Source of the DNA: Lamellibrachia columna
Lineage: Eukaryota > Annelida > Polychaeta > Sabellida > Siboglinidae
NCBI GenBank assembly: GCA_963662155.1
Contig: OY759272.1
Location: 44,994,497-45,058,496, forward strand
Reading direction: 5' to 3'
Length of the DNA stretch: 64,000 nucleotides
Below the pieces are notes generated by a model. That model was not told the DNA's origin and ran no database searches. It worked only from the letters and a program-made list of their open reading frames with translations. The position numbers were made by a program, and so were the translations under genes. This document shows positions 10,935 through 22,326 of the stretch, one piece after another (the stretch's first letter is position 1; every line of letters starts with the position of its first letter).

Positions 10935-11564
10935 ACAGGCTACTGTTGTAATCCGTCTCTTGTTCTATGCCGATTCCTTTCTTTGCCTATCTCGCTCTCT
11001 ATTCAGTGGATGGGTACTGACAGCAGGCACCAAGGAAGACGTTGACGTTCTTCATAAAATATGCAATGTAACTTATGGCAGGCCCTTAAGCAAGGGTCCA
11101 TTTTCCCGATATGGCAACGGGTTTTTGAAAATCATAATGTTTTATTTTAATAACGAATTTGTTGTTTTTTAATAAAGAGATTTTGGTTTTTTAATAGCGT
11201 GATTTTTGTCGGAACACAGCTCTCGTTATTTTTCCAATAACTGGATAAAGACGATGATTTCTTCTTCTTGTAACACCATACCGTGGCAGCAGCAGTTAAG
11301 AAAACCGTAATTCAGTCTGCGAATTTACAAGTAACGTGTAAGCATCATATATTTACTTTTGGAAATATTAAGACTGCATGCACACAACATGAGGAGGGAC
11401 ATGACAGGCGACCGACACGACTCGGTGAATTCAAGACGAACGTTGACATTGTATGTTTGTTAACGGTTCCCATGTGTTGCACCGTTGTGTAACTATCACT
11501 GCCAATTCCACACGTCAACAGCTGCAATATGTGAAGTGGTCCTTGCGTAACTATCATGGTTAGT
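10935..11564. other. No gene confirmed
   Basis: An open stretch at about 10,994-11,172 follows a pyrimidine-rich sequence ending in TTCAG (near 11,000). It has no recognised motif and no partner exon, so it is not called as a gene. Confidence 0.4.
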
Positions 11565-11820
11565 CAGGGGCGGATCTAGGCATGTTGGCGGGGGGGGGGG
11601 GGTGATTTCAGTAATTCGTGGTCATATGTCATTCTGCGTACGAACCGGGGGGGTTTGACACATGTGTCGTTCTACTAACATAGGGGTTACTATTAGCCGT
11701 CTGCTAATACTTCAGTATTTACATAGACATTAGTTCAGATGTAGGCCTATATACTTTTTCCTATACCGTAATATTCGCCACGGACATAGGGGGGCTTTTC
11801 AGACCCCTAATCCGCTGCTG
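11565..11820. mobile_element. Candidate hAT-like MITE
   Basis: The left end CAGGGGCGGATCTAGG and the reverse complement of the right end, CAGCAGCGGATTAGG, form imperfect terminal inverted repeats of about 15 bases. The flanks TGGTTAGT (left) and TGGTTATT (right, overlapping the terminus) match at 7 of 8 positions, as expected for the 8-bp target duplication of hAT elements. There is no transposase frame, so it would be non-autonomous. A run of 14 Gs occurs near 11,589. Confidence 0.6.
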
Positions 11821-12386
11821 GTTATTGGCGGCTGCAGGATTTTATTTTGTCACCTCCAATAAACCCCCGATACGTGCGTAACTGGTTTTTTTTTTGTATT
11901 GTAAATAACAAACGATAACTGGTAAATTGAACAAATTCACATTACTGGCTAAGCACCTGACTTATGGTAATTATTTCCTCTGTGAATTGGTTTCAGAGGC
12001 GGTCGGCGGTCGGTAGGGGTGTCTTCTTGTGGGCAGGTAAGTTTAGATTGGAATTGCTTCTGCGGTAGCTTCGTGATATCCGGTGCAGTTAGGTGTCAAT
12101 CTTGTGATGATCGATCAACGATCAGTGTCTGCGCTACGGTCGTTGTCGCCAATCCATTTTCATGAGTCAATTCATCATTCAAATCGTTGTCATTAAAGAT
12201 AAGGAGACTCATCATTTATACATCAAACCTTCAATACCCGCCGAACAAACCCGTATTGCCTCTTTGGTTCCCTCACTACTTCAATTCTTCAGTTAATGTG
12301 TGGGTTAACCGGCTATGAAAGACACAGCAATGTTGGTTAAAGTCAGACGGATCTCCGACAAGGCACAGACAGTCGACTTCCCGATT
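11821..12386. other. Upstream of the secreted-protein exon; no feature resolved
   Basis: Non-coding as far as can be seen. It would contain the promoter of the gene starting at 12,387, but no clear TATA box was identified. Confidence 0.4.
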
Positions 12387-12453
12387 ATGAAGCAGTTCAC
12401 TTTGTTTGCGTTGACGTTGGCGGTGGTGTTGGTGGAGTTCAAAGACGTTGAAG
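12387..12453 (+). CDS. Secreted chitin-binding-like protein, exon 1 (signal peptide)
   Basis: An ATG opens a 22-codon stretch, MKQFTLFALTLAVVLVEF then KDVE, a typical cleavable signal peptide with a basic start and a hydrophobic core. It ends in GAAG followed by GTGAGTG, a canonical splice donor. The split codon is phase 1 and joins cleanly to the acceptor at 15,314, giving Gly at the junction. The pairing with exon 2 is inferred from phase, orientation and domain logic. The intron is about 2.9 kb and contains repeat R1 and an antisense RTE LINE. Confidence 0.65.
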
Positions 12454-12619
12454 GTGAGTGATTGTTTGTCGCCTCAGTTGACAGTTTAAGCGTAGTTGTG
12501 TTAAAAAACACTTGTCTGCACATTCGTTTCCAGAAACTATGTACTCCAACAAGTGTCCTCAAATAATTGTTTGCGATATGAAATGTTCTATCTCATCAAT
12601 GGTTAATGCCTGTCCTGAA

Positions 12620-12995
12620 ACTAACATTAATAGTATGTCGTCCTTTAAATTCTTGAAAACTTCACACTCAACTGATTCAGTCTATCGCTAACCCGATTCG
12701 TTTATGTCAAAATATGTTGTGTGAATGGTTAATGCACCATCTGCAGTCGTTTCGATGAAACAAATCCTATTCCAATCTTGTTCAAGTCATCGCAAGGAGT
12801 GACTTTATTCGTTAGATCTGGCAAGGCTCAAAATACTGAATATGAAAAATGGTAAACACTGTGAGGGTCAATGCCAATCATGGGCGTAACATCCATCCCC
12901 TCGCCGATCACATGACAAAGTTACGATATTTCACGAAGTGAGATATTCATGAATTTTCAGCGTTTCCATTTTTACTTCAATTAATGTTTGACGAA
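12620..12995 (+). repeat. Interspersed repeat R1, copy 1
   Basis: It matches 15,550-15,910 closely (for example TAGATCTGGCAAGGCTCAAA and TGAATTTTCAGCGTTTCCAT) and matches 35,200-35,510 in inverted orientation with more divergence. It has no coding capacity and is of unknown family. Confidence 0.8.
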
Positions 12996-13004
12996 ACCTC
13001 TCTT

Positions 13005-14885
13005 CACCTAACCTCGTTTTAACAAGGCTGCTACACGTCTGGCCTCGGTCCAGCAGTTCCACCCCAGTACGCGTCTTTCATTTTGAACAGTTGAGGGCCA
13101 CGTTGTCTTTGGTCGACCAACCTCTCTTCTACCTTCGGGCGTCCATGTCAACGCCGTCTCATATTTGCTGTTCTTGTCCATTCGTAGGATATGTCCTACC
13201 CACATCCATCTTCTTAACTTGACCTCAGTGATGGTTGTCTTCAATTTTGTTTTTGTGAGAATATCTCAATTTGATACAACGTATGGCCATCGAATTTGTA
13301 GGAGTCGTCTTAAGCACTTGAATAAAATGTATCTAACTTTCTGTTGTCGCCTTCGTTTACTTTCCAGGTTTCACTTCCATACAACAACACTGTTTTAACA
13401 AGTGTGTTAAGAAACCTTAATTTAGATGTCAATGTGTATATATTTGAACTCCCTATTTGCATTAGCTTGATGAAAGGTATCCTAGCTTTACGAATTATGT
13501 TAACAATGTCATCACCGCCTCCTCCTTGCTTACTAACCAGGTAGTTATACTTGTCAATATCTTTTAGTTCTTGATCATCAATTAGTATTATATTTTGCCC
13601 TTGGTGTTTATACTCAATACTTAAGTTTTAGTTTTATTTATTGTTAGCCCTGTCCTTGCTGCAAATTAATTCAATTGTCTTGTCTTTGTTTGCATGTGTG
13701 TGTAGCATGGTGACTTGAATGCTATGTCATCGCCAAAATCCAGGTCTTCAAGTTTTATCGTGAAGTTCCATCTTATCCCAGTTTTATTTCCTGCTGTTGT
13801 TTTTCTCATTATCCAGTCCACTACCATCAAGAAGACAAATCCATACATTACATCTCCTTGCTTAATTCCGGTTTTAATCTTGAACAACTCAGATTCCTCA
13901 CCTTCGTCTAACACTGCACATTCACCATCTTCGTATAACATCTGAATCATGTGGATTATCTTGCGTGGAATTCCATAGCTCCCCATGAGTGTCCATATAC
14001 TATGTCGATGCACTGAATCACACACTTTTTCAAATCCACAAACGTGATGTATAGAGTTCCACTACCTGTATTATAATATTTCGCATAATAAATATATGTT
14101 CTAATATGCCTCTCCAAATTCTGAAACCTGCTTGTTCGTCTATCAACCTGCTGCTAACTCCATCTCTTATTCCGCCAATGAATACTCTTCAGATTACTTT
14201 ACTAGAAACATATGTCAAAGTAATTCCTCTCCAATTCCCGCAATATGTAAGGTCACCTTTCTTCCGTATTTTAACGATCAGTCCCTGCTTTCATGTTTTT
14301 GGCACTTTCTCTATATCCCAACATTTTCTGAATAAGTTTACAAGCCATTTATCTGTTGTATTCATGTCTGCTTTTAATAATTTTGCTGTAATTTCGTCCT
14401 TGCCCCTGCTTTCCCGTTTTTCATCTTCTTTAGCGCTGTTCTAATTTCTGCTTTTGTTATTGGGTCAGTGCTGATTTAATTTATTATTGGATCTATCTCC
14501 ACATCTCTTACATGATCTATGTCTGCTCACTAACACTTGGTCTATTTGATTTGTCTTTCCTCCTGGATAAATCAATGTCTGCTTATGTATCAGTTTATGT
14601 GGGAAAATGATACCTTTTACCACAAGGTTATTCAGTCCGCAGAAGTCAAACGAGTCTCTCCCGTAGTCATTTCGTTCACCTACTCCATTGCTTCCCATTA
14701 TATTGTCACATCCTTCGTTGTCTTCTCCAACTTTGGCATTTAAATATTCCATTACTAAGAGTATACCATGCTTATGAACACTGTCCACAACTGTCTGTAG
14801 CTGCTCGTAGAAATTGTCTTTATTTTCGACGTTGGTTTCATTCGTTGGTGCATGGAATTGTATGATCGATAGCTTCACATATTTG
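13005..14885 (-). mobile_element. RTE-type LINE, decayed (EN, RT, C-terminal region)
   Basis: Read on the minus strand, 14,878-14,465 encodes the end of an apurinic-type endonuclease (MEYLNAKVGEDNEG, then NQIDQVLVS). The reverse transcriptase follows: KKMKNGKAG-like near 14,430, GIKQGD near 13,860, and the active-site block reading LDFGDDIAF near 13,735. The C-terminal motif RRWMWVGHILRMD lies at 13,180-13,215. The frame is broken by several shifts and stops. The usual Ala/Ala-Asp-Asp context is FGDD here. The 5' end is truncated within the endonuclease. It sits antisense inside the first intron of the secreted-protein gene. Confidence 0.85.
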
Positions 14886-14949
14886 GAGAAGAATCTAGCT
14901 TAACTAATTATATGGCTGATAGTAATAACTAATAACTCTCCTGTACACA

Positions 14950-15250
14950 CGATTTTTACCAGAGTCACACTAGCAAGAATTGTTCCCTTGGATGAAAACC
15001 AACCTAGCGAACAAGGAAGGCTTCCTACTTGTGTTCAGAACATCTGCCCACCTACGTACCTTAAGATAACTGATAAAGCAGTAGAAGGAATACCAGTTCA
15101 AACTCTGCGAATGATTTGTGGATTAGGAGAGGGTAGACACGATGTAGACCACGATGATCAAAGCAATCTACAAAGAGAGCAAAGCCAGGTTCGAAATAGC
15201 AGTAGGCCGTGGCTACCACAATAGGATATGAGAAGACTAAAGAGATGACA
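14950..15250 (+). repeat. Interspersed repeat R2, copy 2
   Basis: The core of R2 (CTTGGATGAAAACCAACCTA, CCTACTTGTGTTCAGAACA) directly follows the truncated 5' end of the RTE element and ends about 65 bases before the secreted-protein exon. Confidence 0.8.
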
Positions 15251-15314
15251 GTATGAATAATTTGTTTGTAAAAATTACACGCTAACGCTATGCGATTTCC
15301 CTGTTGCAATGCAG

Positions 15315-15497
15315 GAACTTGCATCTGGAACTGCAACGGCAAGTCTGCAGGAGATTATATGTTGTGCGTAAGCTGTAATGTCATCGCCACGTGTACGACT
15401 GGCGGGCAGTTTATCGACAACCGGCCATGCACCCAGCCTCCCCTCCTCTTGTGTGGAATGACAACTTGAAGCGGTGCGACTATACATCACCAACGTG
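15315..15497 (+). CDS. Secreted chitin-binding-like protein, exon 2 (Cys-rich domain, one frameshift)
   Basis: A pyrimidine-rich tract ends in CAATGCAG at 15,314. The exon reads TCIWNCNGK, then GDYMLCVSCNVIATC, then DNRPC, and in the next frame VWNDNLKRCDYTSPT. It ends with TG before GTAAGT, a canonical donor that splits a likely final Cys codon. The Cys spacing and the aromatic/Asn-Asp-x-x-Lys-Arg-Cys pattern resemble the peritrophin-A/CBM14-like secreted domains of invertebrates. One base appears to be missing near ACCC at 15,431-15,434: 183 bases do not fit the phases of the two flanking introns. This is either a real frameshift or a sequence error. No third exon was identified. Confidence 0.65.
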
Positions 15498-15549
15498 GTA
15501 AGTGGCGCCATCTATCAGTTATTACAACCGTCAACGAACGCAGTTCTGT

Positions 15550-15910
15550 CTTCCTTTAATTCTTAAAAACTCCATCCTCAACTAGTTTAGTCCATCGCAA
15601 ACCCGGTTCGTTGATGTCCACATATGTTGTGTGAATGGCTAATGTAACATCCGCTGTCGATTTAATAAAACAAATCCTATTTTGTTAAAATCATCGAAAT
15701 GATTTACCTTAATCGCTAGATCTGGCAAGGCTCAAAATACCGGATATAAAAATGTATAAACACTGTGAAGGTCAATTCCAATCATTGGCGTAACTGCCAT
15801 CCTCTCGCCGATCACATGACAAAATTACGACATTTCACCTAGGGTGAAATTCGTGAATTTTCAGCGTTTCCATTTTCACTTCAATTAATATTTGACGAAA
15901 CATTAACTAG
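15550..15910 (+). repeat. Interspersed repeat R1, copy 2
   Basis: Lies just after the donor of the secreted-protein exon 2, in the same orientation as copy 1 in intron 1. Confidence 0.8.
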
Positions 15911-16019
15911 TTTAATAGTTTATCTGATGATTTCACAAAACAATGACATACAAAAGTGGCACAATCGAACTTATCGTGTAGCGGTAGCTTTGATTTTTCG
16001 CAAAATGAATTTGAAAAGA

Positions 16020-16105
16020 GACTAGCGAAGAAATCGAATTGAGGAGGGATCTTTAAGATAATTGAGGAGGGATCTTTAAGAGAATTAAGGCGGAACCTTT
16101 AACGA
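16020..16105. repeat. Short direct repeats of GAGGAGGGATCTTTAAGA
   Basis: Two copies lie about 26 bases apart, with a third degenerate one (AGGCGGAACCTTTAA). Function unknown. Confidence 0.7.
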
Positions 16106-17942
16106 ACAGTTTCGACAATATACCGAATGGGTATTCACGGTTGTTATGCAAAGCTATTCACCGTGAACTGTGTGCATCGAATTACTCTCCGACTTCATCC
16201 AGTAACCCGAACGTTCATGTTTCGATTTAAGAACACCGATCCTAATGTATTTTGTACGAATGTGTACGAATTCTCATGCAAGCTAACCAATATGCAAAGA
16301 TCCTCTCATAATAGTTGTCTTAATGCTGGAGTACAGATGTAGCTCATGCAATAATATACGTTTAGCACCCAACTAAAATCATAAAATGTATTTCAATAAA
16401 TTTGCGTAACCATGTATTACCGTGGCCTTGTCCAATGTCCATTTTTTTATTAACAACGAACAAGTTTTATTTAAGGATTCTGTAATTAGCGTAAAGCGAA
16501 CCAGAATACCGCTCCCTTCTAGGACAAGTTTCCATTTAACAATACATCAGTTCTGCACATTGAGCAGTTTTAGCAGGTGTTCGCATTTAGAGGACCGGTT
16601 CGGGGGAGAAGACAACACTATTCTTACCATGTAACCTACGTCTGATTTTCAAAGAAACTGAATGCAAATATGGCTAGGTTCGTGGTGAGAGTTGTGGGAA
16701 TTGTTTATGGAATTCCACCGAATCGTAATTTCATTATACTAACGCAGTCTTGGCCAGTAGATAGCTATATGTTGTTTCTTTCATCGTTCCCACCTACGCA
16801 GATACACGTGTGTACACATAAAAACATATTCACACGCACGCACGCACACATGCACACACAATCGAATACTCAAACACACACATGCACACACGCACACTCA
16901 CTCGCTCACACTAGCACGCACGTACACACACACACGCACACATATCACACGCAAACACGCACGCACGCATATTTAATAAGAATTTGAAAATTAATATTTA
17001 GATATCCACGCATAGAAAGGCACTGGGTACATGGAATCCATCCAAGTAATTGCAGCGTACCAATCATTGACCCATTTCATCTTACTCGTTTAGTTACGCA
17101 GAACAAAATATGATTCTTCTTTGTTGCAGCCTCCCCAGTGATGAATGAAGTGGTCCGCGAACACCGCCTTTGCTACCAGCCAAACATAAAACCACCCCAG
17201 CGGTAAATGTACAGGACGGTGAACACTCTTCGAGACACAATGCGCTGCTGCGACTTGCGTGGTCGGCCTTCTCGTCGAAGTAACCAAGAGCCAGACGCTC
17301 AACATGTGACACAAAGTTGATATTTGCTAAATATAAACCACAATAAAACGGCTGGATATCTTGTGGCTGGTAAAGTAGGATTGTCGATGCGTTTTGTTTC
17401 ATTCCTCATTGAAAACAATTTAGTTGAATAGGAATATATCGGCATTGTGTCACGTAGCAACTCGGATGACACTCAATACCATCCTTTATGTTATTCGATG
17501 GGATCCGTTAGCCCACGTGTGCTAATGTTTAATACGTGTTTCCACTTGTTGAAAAGGCTCTCATTTACACCAGTACGATTAATATTCAAGTAAAAAGGTA
17601 AATCGGTGAAGGTACGTTATTATATAGCGCGGTATCCTCTCCGTAGGAACGTTCCAAGTGATTGGCACTCACCCCCTGGCAGATATGTCCATTGCAACGC
17701 CACCTCGACATATGTGGGAAGCATACAGCCACGCTGCAATTAATGCGCGAAGACCACTCGTTCATGTGTACACCACTATCTATAGCCAGGTACTCATCTA
17801 TACAGCTGAGTGATCTGTGGCGTGATTCAAAAACGGGTTCTCTCGATTGAGAGTCCTATATTTTAACCACACTCGCCACCGCCCGCATGTACGTCTGTAT
17901 AAAGCAAAGTGTAGAGCGGCGTTTCTCCGAATAATCTTTATT

Positions 17943-17944
17943 TC

Positions 17945-18011
<67 letters not shown>

Positions 18012-18012
18012 G
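17943..18012. repeat. (CAA)n microsatellite, about 23 uninterrupted copies
   Basis: A pure trinucleotide run. Copy A has only CAACAACAACA at the equivalent site (4898-4908), so the array expanded after the duplication. Confidence 0.97.
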
Positions 18013-18148
18013 ACAAACCTAATTGAAGTTGTGATGGTATCAGTAGATTACGAAACAACAAAATTGTCGATACGTAACAAGAAGTATTGGACTATTTATA
18101 GTACATACTATATTACAAATACAAGTACATAACACATCCATACATTTA

Positions 18149-18357
18149 ATTTGCAGTATGCAATTGTACGCATTTTACATAATGTTTTCTAGACATAGCA
18201 CACAAACTTACTTTTCGAGCCTATTCACGACAGGCCGTACGTCAATTATTAAATTTGCAGTATGCAATTGTACGCATTTTACATAATGTTTTCTAGACAT
18301 AGCACACAAACTTACTTTTCGAGCCTATTCACGACAGGCCGTACGTCAATTATTAAA
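18149..18357. repeat. Two-copy tandem duplication of about 103 bp
   Basis: The stretch from TTTGCAGTATGCAATTGTAC to GTACGTCAATTATTAAA is present twice in a row with virtually no differences. Copy A has it once (5195-5290), so this is a recent local duplication. Confidence 0.92.
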
Positions 18358-19538
18358 TTGATTTACATTCAAAACCAATTAGAAATAGTACATTCAACTA
18401 AAAAAATAAATTTAGATTAAAACTAGTATTACCCTAATCCCAGTAAATATATCACCAAGAATAGTCAAGTTTAAGTACATAGCTATTCAATATTTTAACA
18501 TTATTTTTTTCTTCAATATATGAACAGTCAGACAATAAATGTGTGAGCTAGCAATGGTGTTCCAGATTTATTCTCCTTTAGCTGATAAAAACACACTTCT
18601 CATATCAGTACATTTGTAATTGTTTATTTTGTCAGGTTGTAAACATATTCTCATCAGCTGAGACATTTGTGTACATTCACTGACAAAAAATATTACATGC
18701 AATGAGCATAATTATAGCAGCTCATAACTATATTTGATACTTGATGAATTATAATATAATATAACAAAATAGCATATTTATATGGTCCATCCTCTTATCA
18801 CCACAACGTGACCTTACTATCTGTTTCTGTAACAATAATAATCACTCCACACGTGTAACGTAAGTTTTACCCCATACTTGAACACATACTTGAACACATA
18901 CTTGAACACATACTTGAACACAGTAATCATCAATGATTTCCAAACATTATAAATTATTATTTATTTTTGATACACTTGGTGATAATCTATTTACAGCAAA
19001 CCTTACATTACGATTATCCAACGCATTTGTCACCCGGATAAGCTCATTTTACTCTCAAACAACAGAATAAGTTTGAAATAAACATAAAAACCTTCGGAAT
19101 ATTACACGTCTTTAATGTACGTTATATAGGCGTTGTTCCTAAAACTGAACATTGTGGAACACCATAACGTATCTTAACTACCCCTGGATGACAAATGTTA
19201 TGCTAAACACTGTTTTATATTTTCCAATTAACTTACAATCCATGTATGTGCAACATCTTTAGTTCGATACGTACACAACTAACATATTTGTTACTGGCAA
19301 TCGCAAGCTATTCAATAAGACGAAGACAAACTGACAAATCAAAGTACTGTACTGAACATTCAACACTCACAATCTAGTCATATATATTCGTTGATACGAC
19401 TTTGTATTCTCTCACCCCTGCTGGTACTGCATACAATGGTTGGGTTTGAACTACTAAGCTTGAACCACTACAACATGTTACAATTCTGAAAAAGTTATCC
19501 CATCGGCAGAACTGCTGTGCTGCAGGAGTCATTTGCAT

Positions 19539-21483
19539 GAATGAATGAAATGAAATGAATGAATGAATGAAATAAAATTAAATATATTAGACCAATAATT
19601 ACAAGTACATATTATAATTTAGAATATACAATAGGTCAAGAGACTTCCGTTAAGACATTTAAATGCCACTACCACGAGAGCCACCTTGAATATATTTTGT
19701 AGTATAATAATAGTAGTAATACATTTACAGAGTAATGTAGCTAATAATACATGAATATGCCATAGTAAAGAGTATACAATCAAAAGTTCATACAGCAGCT
19801 AACACATACATGTGCACATATAAACATATAATAAGCAATAAAACTAAATGCAACAATATACATTACAATAAATTTATTTTAAAGACAACATTTAATCTGC
19901 CAAGATATAATTAGTTAGTAACTAAAGGCGACGTATACATAGGGATTTAAGTTAATTATCTTCCACATATATAAGAGTTAATAATAGTACAAGTATTTTG
20001 ATACCTTTCAATAATTCATCTTTTAATATAGGTGGAGAATCCATGGATACTGTGGGTGAATATTTTATTAATAATGATATCTGGAGAATTATTTGCTATG
20101 CTGAACCTGATGTTTCTTTTGGAGAATTCGTGATTGACTCTAGGGATAAATACATTTGTGCATGCCCTAGTGGCATGTTGATGGCGCTGGGTATTGTATA
20201 AGAGTAGGTTTTGATCGAAATAATTAGGCAGCTACTTGTTGATCAATTTGTAAATAAATTTGAGTAGTTGAATTCTATATATGTCATAAAGGTTTAAGAG
20301 TTAAAGTTTCTTAAAAATTTATTCAGGTAATTATTAAAAGTTATAATTCTAACTGGCCTTATGTAATTTGATAATTGTATTATTTACGTTACTATGAGTC
20401 CCCCAGACCAAAACTCTATACTTGAGGTGGCATACGATTAGGGAGTTATAGATTGTTTTCAGGATGTTGAGTGATAGGATGTGTTTGAGACTATTTAACA
20501 CACATATGGTTTTTTATATTTTGGAAGCCAGTGCATCTATGTAACTAGCCCAATTTAGGTGTTTGTTAATAGTGATACCGAGACAATTAAAATTATCTAC
20601 ATATTCAATATTTGATTCAGCTATTCGAAGGAGAGGAACCTGCACCTTTTTTGTGGCATATGAAATATCATGGCTTTTGTTTTCTTTACATTTAGTGAAA
20701 GTTTGTTCACTTTGAGCTAAATACTTATTTTTTCTAACTCGTTGTTTAGTCTTTCATTGTGAATATCATAGTGTTCATTAGAATTTAGTGCAGTGAATAA
20801 TGTGGTGTCATCTGCAAACATTATGAACTTAAATGAATTACTAGAGTGGACGATATCATTCATATATATATAATGAACAATAAAGGACCCAATATTGAGC
20901 CTTGGGCTATTGTTATATCAGCTTCAGCATTATTCATCTGAACAAACTGTTTCCTGTCTGGTAAGTAGTGTTTGCAAATTTTTAGTGCCGAATTTGTAAA
21001 ACCATAAAACTGTAATTTAGATAAAATAATATTATGGTCAAGGGTGTCAAATGCTTTTGACAAATCAAGGTATACATTTATTGGGGTGATAAATCGATCA
21101 AGTTCCTGAGATGTTCTGTCGATGAGTTCAAGTGTAGCTAATTGAGTGGCGTGTTTTTCTCTAAAACCATATTGTTCATTGAAGTATAAATGATGAGATG
21201 AGAAGTACATGTGAATTTTATTGAACATTACTCTTTCAAAGATTTTGGAAATTGAGGGTAATATGGAGATTGGACGATAGTTATCAAGTAATGTCCTGTC
21301 GCCTTTTTTATAAAGTGGTATTACTTTTGCAATGTTTAGGGTGTCAGGAAAAATGCCAGTTGCTAGTGACTGATTAATTATGATGGTGCGAGGTTTGCAA
21401 ATTTCCTGTTTTATTGTTTTTAATAATTTAGTGGGAATGCCATGTGGAATACAAACTATCATAGTCAAGGTCCAGACTCTCCA
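19539..21483 (-). mobile_element. L2-like LINE fragment (RT to 3' end), broken
   Basis: The minus strand encodes a reverse transcriptase: AKVIPLYKKGDRT near 21,320, EQYGFREKHATQ near 21,170, VYLDLSKAFDTLDH near 21,055, QGSILGPLLF near 20,895 and an active site reading MFADDTTLF near 20,815. The frame shifts at the IYI codons near 20,868, where extra TA units lie. Downstream the sequence is heavily degraded. The element ends at 19,539-19,575 in a (TTCA)n-type tail (GAAT on the plus strand), usual for this clade. Its insertion junction is precise relative to copy A. Confidence 0.85.
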
Positions 21484-21974
21484 GGGCGGGCGGGCGGGCG
21501 GGCGGGCGGGCGGGCGGGCGGGCGGGCGGGCGGGCGGGCGGGCGGGCGGGCGGGCGGGCGGGCGGGCGGGCGGGCGGGCGGGCGGGCGGGCGGGCGGGCG
21601 GGCGGGCGGGCGGGCGGGCGGGCGGGCGGGCGGGCGGGCGGGCGGGCGGGCGGGCGGGCGGGCGGGCGGGCGGGCGGGCGGGCGGGCGGGCGGGCGGGCG
21701 GGCGGGCGGGCGGGCGGGCGGGCGGGCGGGCGGGCGGGCGGGCGGGCGGGCGGGCGGGCGGGCGGGCGGGCGGGCGGGCGGGCGGGCGGGCGGGCGGGCG
21801 GGCGGGCGGGCGGGCGGGCGGGCGGGCGGGCGGGCGGGCGGGCGGGCGGGCGGGCGGGCGGGCGGGCGGGCGGGCGGGCGGGCGGGCGGGCGGGCGGGCG
21901 GGCGGGCGGGCGGGCGGGCGGGCGGGCGGGCGGGCGGGCGGGCGGGCGGGCGGGCGGGCGGGCGGGCGGGCGGG
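21484..21974. repeat. Perfect (GGGC)n array, about 123 copies
   Basis: 491 bases of uninterrupted GGGC (GCCC on the minus strand). Open frames in all six registers (Arg-Ala-Gly-Gly or Pro-Pro-Ala-Arg repeats) are artefacts of the array. It lies between the L2-like LINE and the resumption of duplicated sequence near 21,981. A GGGC run of this length should be able to form many G-quadruplexes on one strand. Confidence 0.98.
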
Positions 21975-22326
21975 AGAAAAAGCTTTGTAAGGAAACACGG
22001 TTTGTTATCTTGCACGTTAGGCATTCGTTATCCCACAAAACTAATATTTTAGTTAACCACGAGCAATAATGATTATCGGATGGCACCAGCCATATAACTA
22101 TGTCTTACTAGTCAATATAAATGGCATAACACGTGATGTGTTGCTTTTGATAAACTAAATTAAGCAGAACCTGGTCAAAACCTGTGGTGCACAGAGTCAA
22201 TAATTAACATGAGAACATAATACGTTGTTGATTCGGGACACTAACTACTGCAGTTATTTCATTCTAATTTAATAAAAGCATCTACGATGACAGCGCGTTT
22301 ATCTACCAAGACGATCACGTGACTTG

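Larger units (their letters stand above)
16270..19538. repeat. Segmental duplication, copy B (partner 3180-5838)
   Basis: Collinear with 3180-5838 and in the same orientation. It includes the CA/CACG array (16,835-16,975), the R3 copy (17,290-17,420) and the TTCTAGACATAG block (18,190). It ends at CATTTGCAT, exactly where an L2-like LINE begins. Confidence 0.85.

Noticed and set aside
10985..11172. Possible exon after a pyrimidine tract and CAG, with an NVT sequon
   Set aside because: No recognisable domain, no partner exon in phase, and the frame ends in low-complexity AT-rich sequence.
20860..22086. A 408-codon minus frame joining Pro-Pro-Ala-Arg repeats to a reverse transcriptase
   Set aside because: It is an accidental read-through of the GGGC array into the L2-like LINE. 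It is not a fusion gene.
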